From the NCBI RefSeq assembly GCF_021462825.1, contig NZ_JAKEEB010000009.1, positions 124,001 to 188,000 on the forward strand: 64,000 nt of DNA, written 5' to 3'. This document shows positions 9,083-17,291 of this stretch, piece after piece. The notes under the pieces were generated by a model. It was not told the origin of the DNA. It was given only the letters and a program-made list of their open reading frames with translations, and made no database searches. Both the position numbers and the translations under genes were made by a program. Source of the DNA: Streptomyces glomeratus. GTDB lineage: Bacteria; Actinomycetota; Actinomycetes; Streptomycetales; Streptomycetaceae. Numbering within the stretch: the first letter of the stretch is position 1; each line of letters opens with the position of its first letter.

Positions 9083-9207
9083 CACAGCCTCCCTGAGCAC
9101 CCGGCACGCCCGACTGCAGGTCCCAGCTTAGGCGTGGGGGAGGGAGGGGGCATGAGGAGCGGAGCGGGCGGATGCGGGGTCCTTCGCGGGGTCCGTCCCG
9201 GCGTGCG

Positions 9208-9987
9208 TCAGACCGTCACCACGCGCACGCCCGCCTCCTCGAACCGCCGCACCACGTCCGCTCCCGCCGCCGTGTCGGTGACCAGCGTGTCCACCGACTC
9301 CACTCCGCAGATCCACGCGAACGCGCGCTGCCCCAGCTTGCTGGAATCCGCCGCGACGACCACACGTTCGGCACGCTCGCACAGCAGCCGGTTGATCGCG
9401 GCCTCCGCCTCGTCGTGCGCCGCCGCGCCATGCGTGACGTCGAGGGCCACCACACCGAGCACGGCCACGTCCAGGGTGATCCGGCCGAGCACCCCGTCCG
9501 CGAGCGGGCCGATCAGCTCGTACGACTGCGGGCGCGCGACCCCGCCCGTGACCACGATCTTGAACTGGGGGCGCACGGCCAGCTCGTTCGCGATGTTCAG
9601 TGCGTTGGTGACCACGGTCAGCGCGGGGGAGCCCGTCGCCAGGTCCGCGCGCACCGCCAGGGCGCGGGCCACCTCCGTGGTCGTCGTCCCTCCGGTGAGG
9701 CCCACCGCCTCTCCCGGAGCGACCAGATGCGCCACCGCCTGGCCGATGCGCTGCTTCTCCGATGCACGGCGGGCCGTCTTGTAGCGCAGTGGCAGCTCGT
9801 AGGAGACGCCGTGCACCACGGCACCGCCCCGGGTGCGCACCAGCATCTGCTGCTCCGCGAGCTGGTCGAAGTCGCGGCGGATGGTCGCGGCGGAGACCCG
9901 CAGTTCGGCCGCGACCTCCTCGACATCCAGCCGGCCCCGCTCCACGAGCAGCTCCAGCAGTGCCTTCCAGCGGGCGTCGCGCGACAT
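9208..9987 (-). CDS. DeoR/AgaR-family transcriptional regulator
   Basis: A 259-residue repressor-type protein. N-terminal DeoR HTH at about 5-57 (RGRLDVEEVAAELRVSAATI RRDFDQL). The C-terminal sugar-phosphate isomerase-like sensor at about 75-235 carries GLTGGTTTTEVARAL and VVTNALNIANEL, the usual phosphosugar-binding loops. It is divergent from the SIS isomerase and aldolase genes, which it very likely controls, with a phosphorylated amino sugar or tagatose-type sugar as inducer. Confidence 0.93.
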   Translation of the reverse strand: MSRDARWKALLELLVERGRLDVEEVAAELRVSAATIRRDFDQLAEQQMLVRTRGGAVVHGVSYELPLRYKTARRASEKQRIGQAVAHLVAPGEAVGLTGGTTTTEVARALAVRADLATGSPALTVVTNALNIANELAVRPQFKIVVTGGVARPQSYELIGPLADGVLGRITLDVAVLGVVALDVTHGAAAHDEAEAAINRLLCERAERVVVAADSSKLGQRAFAWICGVESVDTLVTDTAAGADVVRRFEEAGVRVVTV

Positions 9988-10139
9988 CCGCGTGTCTCCG
10001 TTCCCCGGCCTCCGATCCTCGGCCGCTGCCGTGACACTAGCGCACCGGCACTCCCGTCCGAATGCTTGATCCTGTTTGAAAGCTGCCTATATCTTGCAGG
10101 AAATCGCACAGCGCTCGTGCGCCTCTGGAAGGGGTGGGC
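9988..10139. promoter_or_regulatory. Divergent promoter region, DeoR gene / SIS-aldolase operon
   Basis: A 152-base intergenic region between divergent genes. It is AT-richer than its surroundings around 10061-10095. A candidate plus-strand promoter is TTGATC (10066-10071) with TATATC (10088-10093) at 16-base spacing. The DeoR operator is expected here, but I see no convincing long dyad. Confidence 0.35.
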
Positions 10140-11108
10140 ATGACCTATGTCGAGGACGAGCTGAGCAGCCAGCCCGAGTGCTGGACCCGCGCAGCCGCGG
10201 AGGCGGCGGCGCACAAAAGGGCGCTTCCGGAGGCGGGGGAGCGGGTCGCGATCGTGGGATGCGGGACGTCGTTGTTCATGGCGCAGTCCGCCGCCACGTT
10301 GCGGGAGCGGTCCGGACAAGGCGAGACGGATGCCTTCGCCGCCTCCGAGTTCCCCCACGGCCGCCGGTACGACCGGGTCGTCGCCCTCACCCGGTCCGGC
10401 ACCACCACCGAGGTGCTCGACCTCCTCGGCCGGCTCCGGGGGCGGACCCGGATCACCGCGATCACCGCCGCCCCCCGCACGCCCGTGACGGAGTCCGCCG
10501 ACGACGTGGTCGTGCTCGGCTTCGCCGACGAGCGGTCCGTCGTCCAGACCCGCTTCGCCACCTCCGCGCTCACCCTGCTGCGGGCCCACCTCGGCCTGCA
10601 CACGGACGCCGTGGCCGCCGACGCCCGTACCGCACTGGGGGCCCCGCTGCCCGAGGGGCTGGCCGACTGCACACAGTTCACCTTCCTGGGCCGCGGCTGG
10701 ACGGTCGGGCTGGCGCACGAGGCCGGACTGAAGATGCGTGAGGCCGCACGGGCGTGGACGGAGGCCTATCCGGCGATGGAGTACCGGCACGGCCCCATCA
10801 GCATCACCGCCCGCGGCACCGCCACCTGGATGCTCGGCGAGGCGCCCGAGGGGCTCGCCCGGCAGGTGCGGGACACAGGCGGACTGTGGGTGGCCGGTGA
10901 ACTCGACCCGCTCGCCGAACTCGTCCGCGTCCAGCGCCTCGCCGTCGCCCTCGCCACCGCCCGGGGGCTCGACCCCGACCGGCCGCGCCATCTGACCCGC
11001 TCGGTGGTCCTCACCCCGAACGCGGGTCCGGGCGCGCGTCCGGGTCCGAGCGCGGGTCCGGGTCCGGGTCCGGGTCCGGGTCCGGGCCCCGAGCAGCGGT
11101 CCCGGTGA
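10140..11108 (+). CDS. SIS-domain sugar isomerase (AgaS-like)
   Basis: A 322-residue protein with tandem SIS domains. Domain 1, about 25-150, has VAIVGCGTSLFMAQ and VVALTRSGTTTEVLDLL. Domain 2, about 170-290, has FLGRGWTVGLAHEAGLKMRE and AYPAMEYRHGPISI. These are the glucosamine-6-phosphate-isomerase-like motifs of AgaS-type ketose/aldose isomerases, usually acting on N-acetylgalactosamine- or galactosamine-6-phosphate. ATG 10140 follows GGAAGGGG; a GTG at 10134 is less well placed. The last 27 residues are a low-complexity Gly-Pro tail from a hexanucleotide repeat, unlike the rest of the family. The aldolase gene starts 12 bases downstream. Confidence 0.9.
   Translation: MTYVEDELSSQPECWTRAAAEAAAHKRALPEAGERVAIVGCGTSLFMAQSAATLRERSGQGETDAFAASEFPHGRRYDRVVALTRSGTTTEVLDLLGRLRGRTRITAITAAPRTPVTESADDVVVLGFADERSVVQTRFATSALTLLRAHLGLHTDAVAADARTALGAPLPEGLADCTQFTFLGRGWTVGLAHEAGLKMREAARAWTEAYPAMEYRHGPISITARGTATWMLGEAPEGLARQVRDTGGLWVAGELDPLAELVRVQRLAVALATARGLDPDRPRHLTRSVVLTPNAGPGARPGPSAGPGPGPGPGPGPEQRSR
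11055..11084 (+). repeat. In-frame hexanucleotide repeat (GGTCCG)5
   Basis: Five perfect copies of GGTCCG, flanked by degenerate copies from about 11025, encode a (Gly-Pro)n tail at the C-terminus of the SIS isomerase. Because the unit is a multiple of three, slippage changes tail length without breaking the frame. Confidence 0.85.
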
Positions 11109-11120
11109 GAAGGAGGAGCC

Positions 11121-12002
11121 GTGCCCCTCGCAGCCACCGGTGAGCTGATCGCCGCTGCCGCCGCGGCACGCCGTGCCGTGCCCGCGTTCAACATCATCAC
11201 CCTCGAGCACGTCGAGGCCGTCATCGCGGGCGCCGAACACGTGGACGCCCCGGTCGTGCTCCAGGTCAGCGAGAACGCGGTCAAGTTCCGCTACGGACGT
11301 CTGCTCCCTCTCGCCCGTGCGGCCGCCGAGGCCGCCGCACGCGCCGCGGTGCCCGTCGCCCTCCACCTCGACCACGTCCACAGCGACGGCCTGCTCCGGC
11401 AGGCGCCCGGTGCCGGGTTCAGCTCCGTGATGTACGACGCGGCCCGGCTGCCGTACGAGCAGAACCTCGCCGTCACGCGTGCCGCCGCCGACTGGGCGCA
11501 TGCCCAAGGGCTCTGGATCGAGGCGGAGTTGGGGCAGGTCGGGGGCAAGAACGGTGAGCCGCCGCCCGACCCGCACGCTCCCGGCGCCCGGACCGACCCC
11601 GGTCAGGCCGCCGCGTTCGTGGCCGACTCCGGCGTCGACGCCCTCGCCGTCGCCGTCGGCAGTACACACGCGATGACCACGCGCACGGCCGCGCTCGACC
11701 ACGGCCTGCTCAAGCGGCTGAGTGCCGCGCTGGACGTACCGCTCGTCCTGCACGGCTCCTCCGGGCTGCCCGACGAGGAGCTGAAGGCGGCCGTCGCGGG
11801 CGGCATCGCGAAGGTCAACATCGGTACCGCGCTGAACGTCGCGATGACCGGCGCGATCCGGCAGTTCCTTGCCGCGCACCCCGAGGCGGCCGACTCGCGC
11901 CGCTATCTCGGCGTGGGAAGAGAGGCGATGGTGCGGACCGTGGCCCGCCTGATCACCGTGCTCGGGGACGGCGGCGAGCACTCACCCGTGCACGAGTCCT
12001 GA
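11121..12002 (+). CDS. Class II fructose/tagatose-bisphosphate aldolase family
   Basis: A 293-residue zinc aldolase. Motifs: PAFNIITLEHVEAVI near the start, VPVALHLDHVHSDGL with the catalytic Asp and first zinc His, WIEAELGQVGGKNGE, VDALAVAVGSTHAM, LVLHGSSGLPDEEL (zinc His) and GIAKVNIGTALNVAM (phosphate binding). This is the GatY/KbaY type that cleaves tagatose-1,6-bisphosphate to triose phosphates. Together with the AgaS-like isomerase it suggests galactosamine or N-acetylgalactosamine breakdown. GTG start 11121 after AAGGAGGAG. No PTS or kinase gene is adjacent, so uptake and phosphorylation must be encoded elsewhere. Confidence 0.92.
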   Translation: MPLAATGELIAAAAAARRAVPAFNIITLEHVEAVIAGAEHVDAPVVLQVSENAVKFRYGRLLPLARAAAEAAARAAVPVALHLDHVHSDGLLRQAPGAGFSSVMYDAARLPYEQNLAVTRAAADWAHAQGLWIEAELGQVGGKNGEPPPDPHAPGARTDPGQAAAFVADSGVDALAVAVGSTHAMTTRTAALDHGLLKRLSAALDVPLVLHGSSGLPDEELKAAVAGGIAKVNIGTALNVAMTGAIRQFLAAHPEAADSRRYLGVGREAMVRTVARLITVLGDGGEHSPVHES

Positions 12003-12008
12003 CAGGGC

Positions 12009-12035
12009 CGCACCGGTGGCGTTCCCACCGGTGCG
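12009..12035. terminator. Hairpin terminator between convergent genes
   Basis: Perfect 11-bp arms CGCACCGGTGG and CCACCGGTGCG with a 5-base loop, seven bases after the aldolase stop. No U-tract, as is common in Streptomyces. It can serve both the aldolase operon and the convergent methyltransferase gene. Confidence 0.75.
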
Positions 12036-12073
12036 GGAGACGGTCATCCACCTCGGGTCGGCCGCATGCCCCG

Positions 12074-13216
12074 TTATGCCCTGACGGCCCTCAGGACCAC
12101 GAACTTCGCATCGCTCGCGACGACTTCGCCGTTGCCGAAGAGACGGCGCAGTTTCACGTGGTAGCCCAGATGGCGATTGCCGATCACCCACAGTTCGCCG
12201 CCCGGCCGCAGGGCGCGCCGCGCCCCGGTGAACATGCGCCACGCTGTGGCGTCCGTCGTCGCCTGATGGGAGTGGAACGGAGGGTTGTTGAGGACGAGAT
12301 CCACGCTTCCGGCGGGCACCCCGGACAGGCCGTCCCCCACCCGGAACTCCGCCTTCCCCTCCGCGTTGTCCCGGTACGTCGCCTCCGCCGAGGCCACCGC
12401 CTGGTACGACTCGTCGACGAACAGCACCTCGGCTCCGGGGTCGCCCAGCGCGGCCGCCAGACCGACCACTCCGTTGCCGCAGCCGAGGTCCACGATGCGC
12501 TCGGCGCCCCGGCCTTGCGGAAGGTGCCCGAGGAAGAACCGGGTCCCGATGTCGAGGCGGTCGGCGCAGAAGACACCGGCGTGGTTGGTGACGGTGCGGC
12601 CGGACAACGCGCCGATGCCGTCGGGGAGTCGATACCGGTTCGGCCACGGGTTGGTGCCCGGTTCGAGTGCCGGGTCGGGGGTACAGAAGATCAGCCGGGC
12701 CTTCTGCTCGGCGAGCGAGGTACGGGTCGGGCCGAGGATCCGCTCGAACAGCTTCAGCGTCGAGGTGTGGATCTCCTTGACCATCCCGGTGCCCACGACC
12801 ACCGTGCCCTCGTGCACACCGGGCGCCAGCCGGTGCAACTGGTCCTCGAGCAGCGCGAGGCTCTTCGGGACCCGCACGAGCAGGACGTCGATCCGGGACG
12901 GCGGGGCGTCCTGCGTCGTCAGGAGCCGTACGGCGTCCGGGCCGACGCCGTTGCGGTCGAGATTCGCGCGGGTCGCCTCGCGGGCCAGGAACGAGTCGCT
13001 GATCTGCGTCGGGCGGTGCTTGGCGAGCGCGGTGGTGAGCGCGCCCCACCGGTCGCCGAGCACCACGACCGCACCGCCGAGCGGGGTGCCGCTCGCCGCG
13101 AGATGCCGCAGCAGATACGCGTCGGACGCGTCCCAGGCACGCAGCCGGTCGCGGGGATCCTCGGGGAAGCGGGTCAGCGTGTACGCGCCCCACGGCGTGG
13201 TCATACGGTCGTTCAT
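12074..13216 (-). CDS. RlmG/RsmC-like 23S/16S rRNA (guanine-N2)-methyltransferase
   Basis: A 380-residue S-adenosylmethionine-dependent methyltransferase. The N-terminal half is a degenerate methyltransferase-like domain (VVVLGDRWGALTTAL). The C-terminal catalytic domain has VDLGCGNGVVGLAAA for SAM binding and LVLNNPPFHSH, the NPPF motif of N2-guanine methyltransferases. Two-domain layout and length fit RlmG. It probably modifies rRNA in the cytosol. Standalone and convergent with the aldolase operon. Confidence 0.88.
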   Translation of the reverse strand: MNDRMTTPWGAYTLTRFPEDPRDRLRAWDASDAYLLRHLAASGTPLGGAVVVLGDRWGALTTALAKHRPTQISDSFLAREATRANLDRNGVGPDAVRLLTTQDAPPSRIDVLLVRVPKSLALLEDQLHRLAPGVHEGTVVVGTGMVKEIHTSTLKLFERILGPTRTSLAEQKARLIFCTPDPALEPGTNPWPNRYRLPDGIGALSGRTVTNHAGVFCADRLDIGTRFFLGHLPQGRGAERIVDLGCGNGVVGLAAALGDPGAEVLFVDESYQAVASAEATYRDNAEGKAEFRVGDGLSGVPAGSVDLVLNNPPFHSHQATTDATAWRMFTGARRALRPGGELWVIGNRHLGYHVKLRRLFGNGEVVASDAKFVVLRAVRA

Positions 13217-13273
13217 CGTGCGTCCAGGCTAGCGGAGCCGCAGCTCAGCGCCTGTCGCCGGTCACCGTCCACG

Positions 13274-13365
13274 CCCGTTTTCGGCCGCCGCCCACGCCTG
13301 TCCGCGACCGCCGTCGCCTCCCGTCTTCGGCCGCCGTCCGACGCCTGTCCGCGGCCGCCGCCTGC
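13274..13365. repeat. Two-copy 46-bp imperfect tandem repeat
   Basis: Copies at 13274-13319 and 13320-13365 differ at a few positions; both contain ttcggccgccg and acgcctgtccgcg. They lie in the roughly 280-base spacer between the divergent methyltransferase and AlkB genes. No gene is seen in the spacer. Confidence 0.7.
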
Positions 13366-13494
13366 CGAGCCGTCGCCCACCGCCGAAGTGCCGCGGCCCA
13401 GTCGGGGATCCCGCCGGCCGGGACGGCGGCCAGGCTCTCGCCCGAGGCCCTGGCGCGGCTCCGCCCTTCCGGCCGGATACGTGATGATGGGGCC

Positions 13495-14184
13495 ATGGAC
13501 GCCGAGCTGTTCCCGCGAAGCCGCGTACAGGTCGCACCCGGCGCGGCGCACGTGCCCGACTGGCTGGACGCGGACCGGCAGCACCGGCTCCTCGAAGCCT
13601 GCCGGGAGTGGGCCCGGCCGCCCGCGGGACTGCGGACCGTGCGCACCCCCGGCGGTGGCACCATGACCTCCCGCCAGGTGTGTCTCGGCCTGCACTGGTA
13701 CCCGTACGGCTACGCCCGCACCGTCGTCGACGGCGACGGCGCCCCCGTCAAGCCGCTCCCGGACTGGCTGGCGGTGCTGGCCCGGGAGGCGGTCGAGGCC
13801 GCCCTCGGCCCTGGGGCCGTGCCGTCCGAGCCCTACGACATCGCCCTGATCAACTACTACGACGCGGACGCCCGCATGGGCATGCACCGCGACAGCGACG
13901 AGAAGTCCGCCGCCCCCGTGGTGTCGCTGAGCCTCGGCGACACCTGTGTGTTCCGCTTCGGCAACACCGAGACCAGGGCGCGCCCCTATACGGACGTGGA
14001 GCTGCACAGCGGAGACCTGTTCGTCTTCGGCGGCCCGGCACGGCTCGCGTACCACGGAGTGCCGCGGGTCCGCCCGGGCACGGCACCGCCCTCGCTCGGG
14101 CTGACGGGCCGGCTGAACATCACTCTGCGGGTCGGTGGCCTCGGGCCGGACCCGGAGCGGATCATGGGAGACTCGCCCTCATGA
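13495..14184 (+). CDS. alkB: AlkB-type 2-oxoglutarate/Fe(II) dioxygenase
   Basis: A 229-residue DNA/RNA demethylase that oxidises N1-methyladenine and N3-methylcytosine lesions. Iron ligands are the HxD of MGMHRDSDE and the His of AYHGVPR. The 2-oxoglutarate arginines lie in GRLNITLR. It has the nucleotide-binding loop ALINYYDADARMGMH. The stop overlaps the ATG of the following ROK gene (ATGA), so the two are translationally coupled. ATG 13495 is the only sensible start. Confidence 0.94.
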   Translation: MDAELFPRSRVQVAPGAAHVPDWLDADRQHRLLEACREWARPPAGLRTVRTPGGGTMTSRQVCLGLHWYPYGYARTVVDGDGAPVKPLPDWLAVLAREAVEAALGPGAVPSEPYDIALINYYDADARMGMHRDSDEKSAAPVVSLSLGDTCVFRFGNTETRARPYTDVELHSGDLFVFGGPARLAYHGVPRVRPGTAPPSLGLTGRLNITLRVGGLGPDPERIMGDSPS

Positions 14185-15425
14185 CTGGCAAGGCGGCCCC
14201 CCGGACGGCAGGGGAAGGGAACACACGGACGCGGCTGGACCGGGGGCGCGGTGCGCTCGGCCCCGCGCTGGAGCTGGTGCACACCGGACGTGCGCCGACG
14301 CGTGCCGTGCTGACCGCCGAGCTGGGCGTCACCCGGGCCACCGCCGGAGCGGTGGCCGCCGAACTGGAGGCACTCGGTCTGATCCGGGTCGACGCACATC
14401 CGGGCGCCGCCTCCGGTGCGCAGGGCCGGCCCTCACACCGGCTCGAGGTCGCCGGCGACGGGCCCGTGGCACTCGCCGCCCAGGTGCACGCGGACGGCTT
14501 CCGGGCCGCGCTCGTCGGGCTCGGCGGCCGGATCGTCGCCACCGCGCCCGGCTGCGAGACCGTCGACGCCGACCCGGCCAAGGTGCTCGGCTCGGTGGTC
14601 GAGGCGGGCGCCGAGCTACTGCGCGAAACCGGTCGGCGCTGTGTGGGCGCGGGGCTCGCCGTGCCGTCCGCGGTCGCCGAACCGGAGGGGCTCGCGCTCA
14701 ACCCGCTGCACCTGGCCTGGCCGGCGGGCGCGCCCGTCCGGGAGATCTTCGCCGAGCAGGTGCGCGCCGCGGGCATCACCGGACCGGCGTTCGCCGCCAA
14801 CGACGTCAACCTCGCGGCGCTCGCCGAACACCGTCACGGCGCGGGCCGCGGCTCCCGGGACCTGCTGTGCGTGGCCACCGGCCACCGGGGCGTGGGCGGT
14901 GCGCTGGTGCTCGACGGGCGGCTGCACACCGGGAGTTCGGGGCTCGCGCTGGAGGTGGGACACCTCACCGTCAACCCCGAGGGGCGCCCCTGCCACTGCG
15001 GCAGCCGCGGCTGTCTGGACGTGGAGGCGGATCCGCTGGCCTTCCTGACGGCGGCCGGCCGCGACCCGGGCCCCGAGGTGTCGCTGCTCCAACAGGCCAA
15101 CGACCTGATCCAGGACGGGCATCCCGCCGACCCGGCCGTCCGCACCGCCGTCGAGGTCCTGATCGACCGTCTCGGCCTAGGACTTGCCGGACTGGTCAAC
15201 ATCCTCAACCCGGACCGGATCATCCTCGGCGGACTGCACCGCACTCTGCTCGACGCCGACCCCGAGCGGCTGCGCGCCGTCGTCGCCGACCGCAGCCTGT
15301 GGGGCCGCAGCGGTGGCGTTCCCATCCTCCCGTGCACGCTCGACCACAACAGCCTGGTGGGTGCGGCCGAGCTGGCGTGGCAGCCGGTGCTCGACGACCC
15401 GCCGGCGGCACTGGCAGGGCTCTAG
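14181..15425 (+). CDS. ROK-family transcriptional regulator
   Basis: A 414-residue protein. An N-terminal winged-helix DNA-binding segment at about 25-75 includes VTRATAGAVAAELEALGLI. A ROK sugar-kinase-like domain follows (about 90-400) with a GGALVLDGRLHTGSSGLALE segment and the zinc-binding CHCGSRGCLDVEA. The ATP-binding DxGxT consensus of true kinases is poorly kept, favouring a regulator that senses a sugar. It overlaps the alkB stop by 4 bases, an odd pairing of sugar regulator with DNA repair. Confidence 0.9.
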   Translation: MTGKAAPRTAGEGNTRTRLDRGRGALGPALELVHTGRAPTRAVLTAELGVTRATAGAVAAELEALGLIRVDAHPGAASGAQGRPSHRLEVAGDGPVALAAQVHADGFRAALVGLGGRIVATAPGCETVDADPAKVLGSVVEAGAELLRETGRRCVGAGLAVPSAVAEPEGLALNPLHLAWPAGAPVREIFAEQVRAAGITGPAFAANDVNLAALAEHRHGAGRGSRDLLCVATGHRGVGGALVLDGRLHTGSSGLALEVGHLTVNPEGRPCHCGSRGCLDVEADPLAFLTAAGRDPGPEVSLLQQANDLIQDGHPADPAVRTAVEVLIDRLGLGLAGLVNILNPDRIILGGLHRTLLDADPERLRAVVADRSLWGRSGGVPILPCTLDHNSLVGAAELAWQPVLDDPPAALAGL

Positions 15426-15487
15426 GAACTCGTCTCATGTGGGACCCGGTCACTGCGGGACGCCCCGCACCAACGGTTCCGGGCTTT

Positions 15488-15613
15488 GACTTCGCGGGTC
15501 CTGCCCCGGATGCGCGAGAACTCCGCGTTGACGTCCGCGTAGATCAGCTGCGGGGTCACCAACGCCACCGCGCCGGGGAGGGCCCGGAATACCGCTGTGA
15601 CAGTCCGGGCTGA
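15488..15613 (-). pseudogene. Fragment of a PAS-domain regulator
   Basis: On the minus strand about 42 residues read TVTAVFRALPGAVALVTPQL then IYADVNAEFSRIRGRTRE. This resembles the PAS sensor start of Streptomyces PAS/SpoIIE-type phosphatases (LLTPDLVYADVNE-like). The frame then runs into unrelated sequence and stops at 15422-15424. There is no start and no catalytic domain. The rest of the 292-base spacer before the MarR gene holds only a small hairpin (15454-15469). Confidence 0.4.
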
Positions 15614-15676
15614 CGCGACATCGGAGGCCCGGGAACTGGCATGCCGCGTGGCAGACGAGCCATATTTAGTTTCAGG

Positions 15677-15689
15677 CGATACCGTATCG
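15677..15689. promoter_or_regulatory. 13-bp dyad, probable MarR operator
   Basis: CGATAC-C-GTATCG is a perfect dyad with 6-bp arms, 28 bases before the MarR start. Its position fits autoregulation of the adjacent gene. Confidence 0.5.
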
Positions 15690-15717
15690 AATGAGTGGGT
15701 GGCGTAATGTTGGCCTC

Positions 15718-16203
15718 ATGGCCGCCGACGTCTCTCCCGGAACCACCCCCTCGCGCGTGACCGACCGCCCCGGGGACACCTCGCCTTTCGCTCTCGGCTT
15801 GCTGCTGCGCCGGGCGCACTGGCGCGCGGCCGCCGTGATGGAGGAGGCGCTTCGGCCGCTCGGCATCGAGTTGCGGCACTTTGCCGTGCTGATCGTGCTC
15901 GTCGACCGTGGGCCCACGGTGCAGCGGGACTTGGCGGCCGCGACAGGGTCTGACAAGGCGGCCATCATGAGGATTGTGGACGATCTGGAGCGTAGGGGGC
16001 TGGCTGTACGCAAGAACGTTCCAGGGGACCGGCGAGCGCGGGCGGTGGAAATCACGCCTCAGGGCGTGGAGATTTTCGATGCAGCCCATGTGACGGCGGA
16101 GCCGCTGGCTGAGCGTCTGGTTGCCGACCTGAGTCCGGGCGAGCCCGAGAAGCTGACGGATCTGCTGACCCGGATCGCCTATCCCGCAGGCGGCGAGGCG
16201 TAA
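15718..16203 (+). CDS. MarR-family transcriptional regulator
   Basis: A 161-residue dimeric winged-helix repressor. Dimer helices include FALGLLLRRAHWRAAAVM. The DNA-binding wing lies in LAAATGSDKAAIMRIVDDLE and RGLAVRKNVPGDRRARAVEI. The ATG at 15718 is preferred because an upstream in-frame ATG (15691) lies next to the presumed operator; neither has a strong ribosome site. It sits 0.3 kb from a redox cluster (azoreductase, nitroreductase) that MarR proteins often control in response to quinones or nitro/azo compounds. Confidence 0.9.
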   Translation: MAADVSPGTTPSRVTDRPGDTSPFALGLLLRRAHWRAAAVMEEALRPLGIELRHFAVLIVLVDRGPTVQRDLAAATGSDKAAIMRIVDDLERRGLAVRKNVPGDRRARAVEITPQGVEIFDAAHVTAEPLAERLVADLSPGEPEKLTDLLTRIAYPAGGEA

Positions 16204-16443
16204 GCGCGCCCGCGCACTGGTTGCCTGCCACGTGGGCGCACTTCGCCTCATGCGGCTTTCGCAACGAACCCGGCTCTGAGGGCCGCAGGCATCGTCGCGA
16301 TGTGCCGGCCCCGGCTACGGGCGTCGGTCAGGCGTCGGTCAGGCGTCGCCGACGGGGACCGGGCCGCTCGCAGTTTGCACCGCCGTCGCGCGGTATATCC
16401 GGCCGGCGGTCTGCTGTTCACCACCGCACGCATGGCAGCTGAC

Positions 16444-16490
16444 GTAGACACCGTGTGACGCTTCGGCCCAGGACGTCACACGGCGTCTAC
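16444..16490. terminator. Long hairpin terminator, MarR / azoreductase
   Basis: 17-bp arms (16444-16460 and 16474-16490) pair with a single G-T type mismatch around a 13-base loop. It lies nine bases beyond the azoreductase stop on the minus strand and 240 bases beyond the MarR stop. It can terminate both convergent units. The remainder of 16204-16443 shows a direct repeat GGCGTCGGTCA (about 16320-16342) and no gene. Confidence 0.8.
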
Positions 16491-16499
16491 GGCCAGGGG

Positions 16500-17150
16500 T
16501 TACGCCGTGAGGCGCTGTGCGAGTTCCTTGGCCTTGGCGGTCGCGTCGTCGAAGGCGCGCTTGCGGGAGGCCTCGTAGAGGGGAACCAGTTCGGACATGG
16601 CCGGGTTGCGGGGGGCCATGGTGAGTTCCGGGACGATGAAGTCGAGATCCAGTCCGAGGGTGCCCTTGAGGGTGGCCTCGAGGTAGTTCTGTACGAACTC
16701 GTAGCCCTCGCGTGGGGTGCCCGGCGCGTAGGAGCCGCCGCGGCTGGCGACCACGACCACCGGGGTTCCCTGGGCGGAGGGGGCTTCGCCGGCGGTACGG
16801 CCGAGCAGGAGGACGCTGTCCAGCCACGCCTTGAGGGTCGACGGGATCGAGAAGTTGTACATGGGGGCGCCGATCAGGATGGCGTCCGCCTGCTCCAGTT
16901 CCTCGATGAGCTTCATGCGCGCTGCGAACGCGGTGGACTGCTCCGGGGTGCGCTCGGTGGGGGCGGCGTATCCGGCGGACCAGGCGTCGGCAGTGATGTG
17001 CGGGACAGGGTCGGTGGCGAGGTCGCGGTAGATCACCGTGCCCTCCGGGAGCTGTTCCTCCCAGGTCCTGCGGAAGGCGGCCGTGACCGAACGGGACGAG
17101 GACGCCTCGCCGGGAAAGACGGATGAGTCGACGTGTAGCAGCGTGGCCAT
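16500..17150 (-). CDS. azoR: FMN-dependent NADH azoreductase
   Basis: A 216-residue flavodoxin-fold quinone/azo reductase. N-terminus MATLLHVDSSVFPGEASSSR with the FMN phosphate loop, then ILIGAPMYNFSIPSTLKAWL, the conserved flavin-contact motif, and VVVASRGGSYAPGTPREG. It reduces quinones by two electrons, protecting against thiol-reactive compounds. ATG 17150 has GGAGAAG upstream; longer in-frame extensions run into the divergent promoter and gene. Divergent from the nitroreductase with a shared 28-bp dyad between them. Confidence 0.93.
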   Translation of the reverse strand: MATLLHVDSSVFPGEASSSRSVTAAFRRTWEEQLPEGTVIYRDLATDPVPHITADAWSAGYAAPTERTPEQSTAFAARMKLIEELEQADAILIGAPMYNFSIPSTLKAWLDSVLLLGRTAGEAPSAQGTPVVVVASRGGSYAPGTPREGYEFVQNYLEATLKGTLGLDLDFIVPELTMAPRNPAMSELVPLYEASRKRAFDDATAKAKELAQRLTA

Positions 17151-17222
17151 GGACTTCTCCAAAGTGCAGTGCCCGGGGCTGGGAACCAAGGTCTGGGGAT
17201 TCGTGCTCACGGAAGTTATACA

Positions 17223-17250
17223 CGAGATGGTATTGAGTGATACTATCTCG
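17223..17250. promoter_or_regulatory. Near-palindromic operator in azoR/nitroreductase divergent promoter
   Basis: CGAGATGGTAT and ATACTATCTCG flank a six-base centre, giving a 28-bp dyad with one mismatch per arm. It lies centrally in the 141-base gap between the two divergent start codons. It is likely bound by a MarR- or HxlR-type repressor controlling both genes. Confidence 0.65.
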
Positions 17251-17291
17251 CTTGTAACGGAAGTGGGGGCGTCGAGCAGGTGAGGAGTCGG

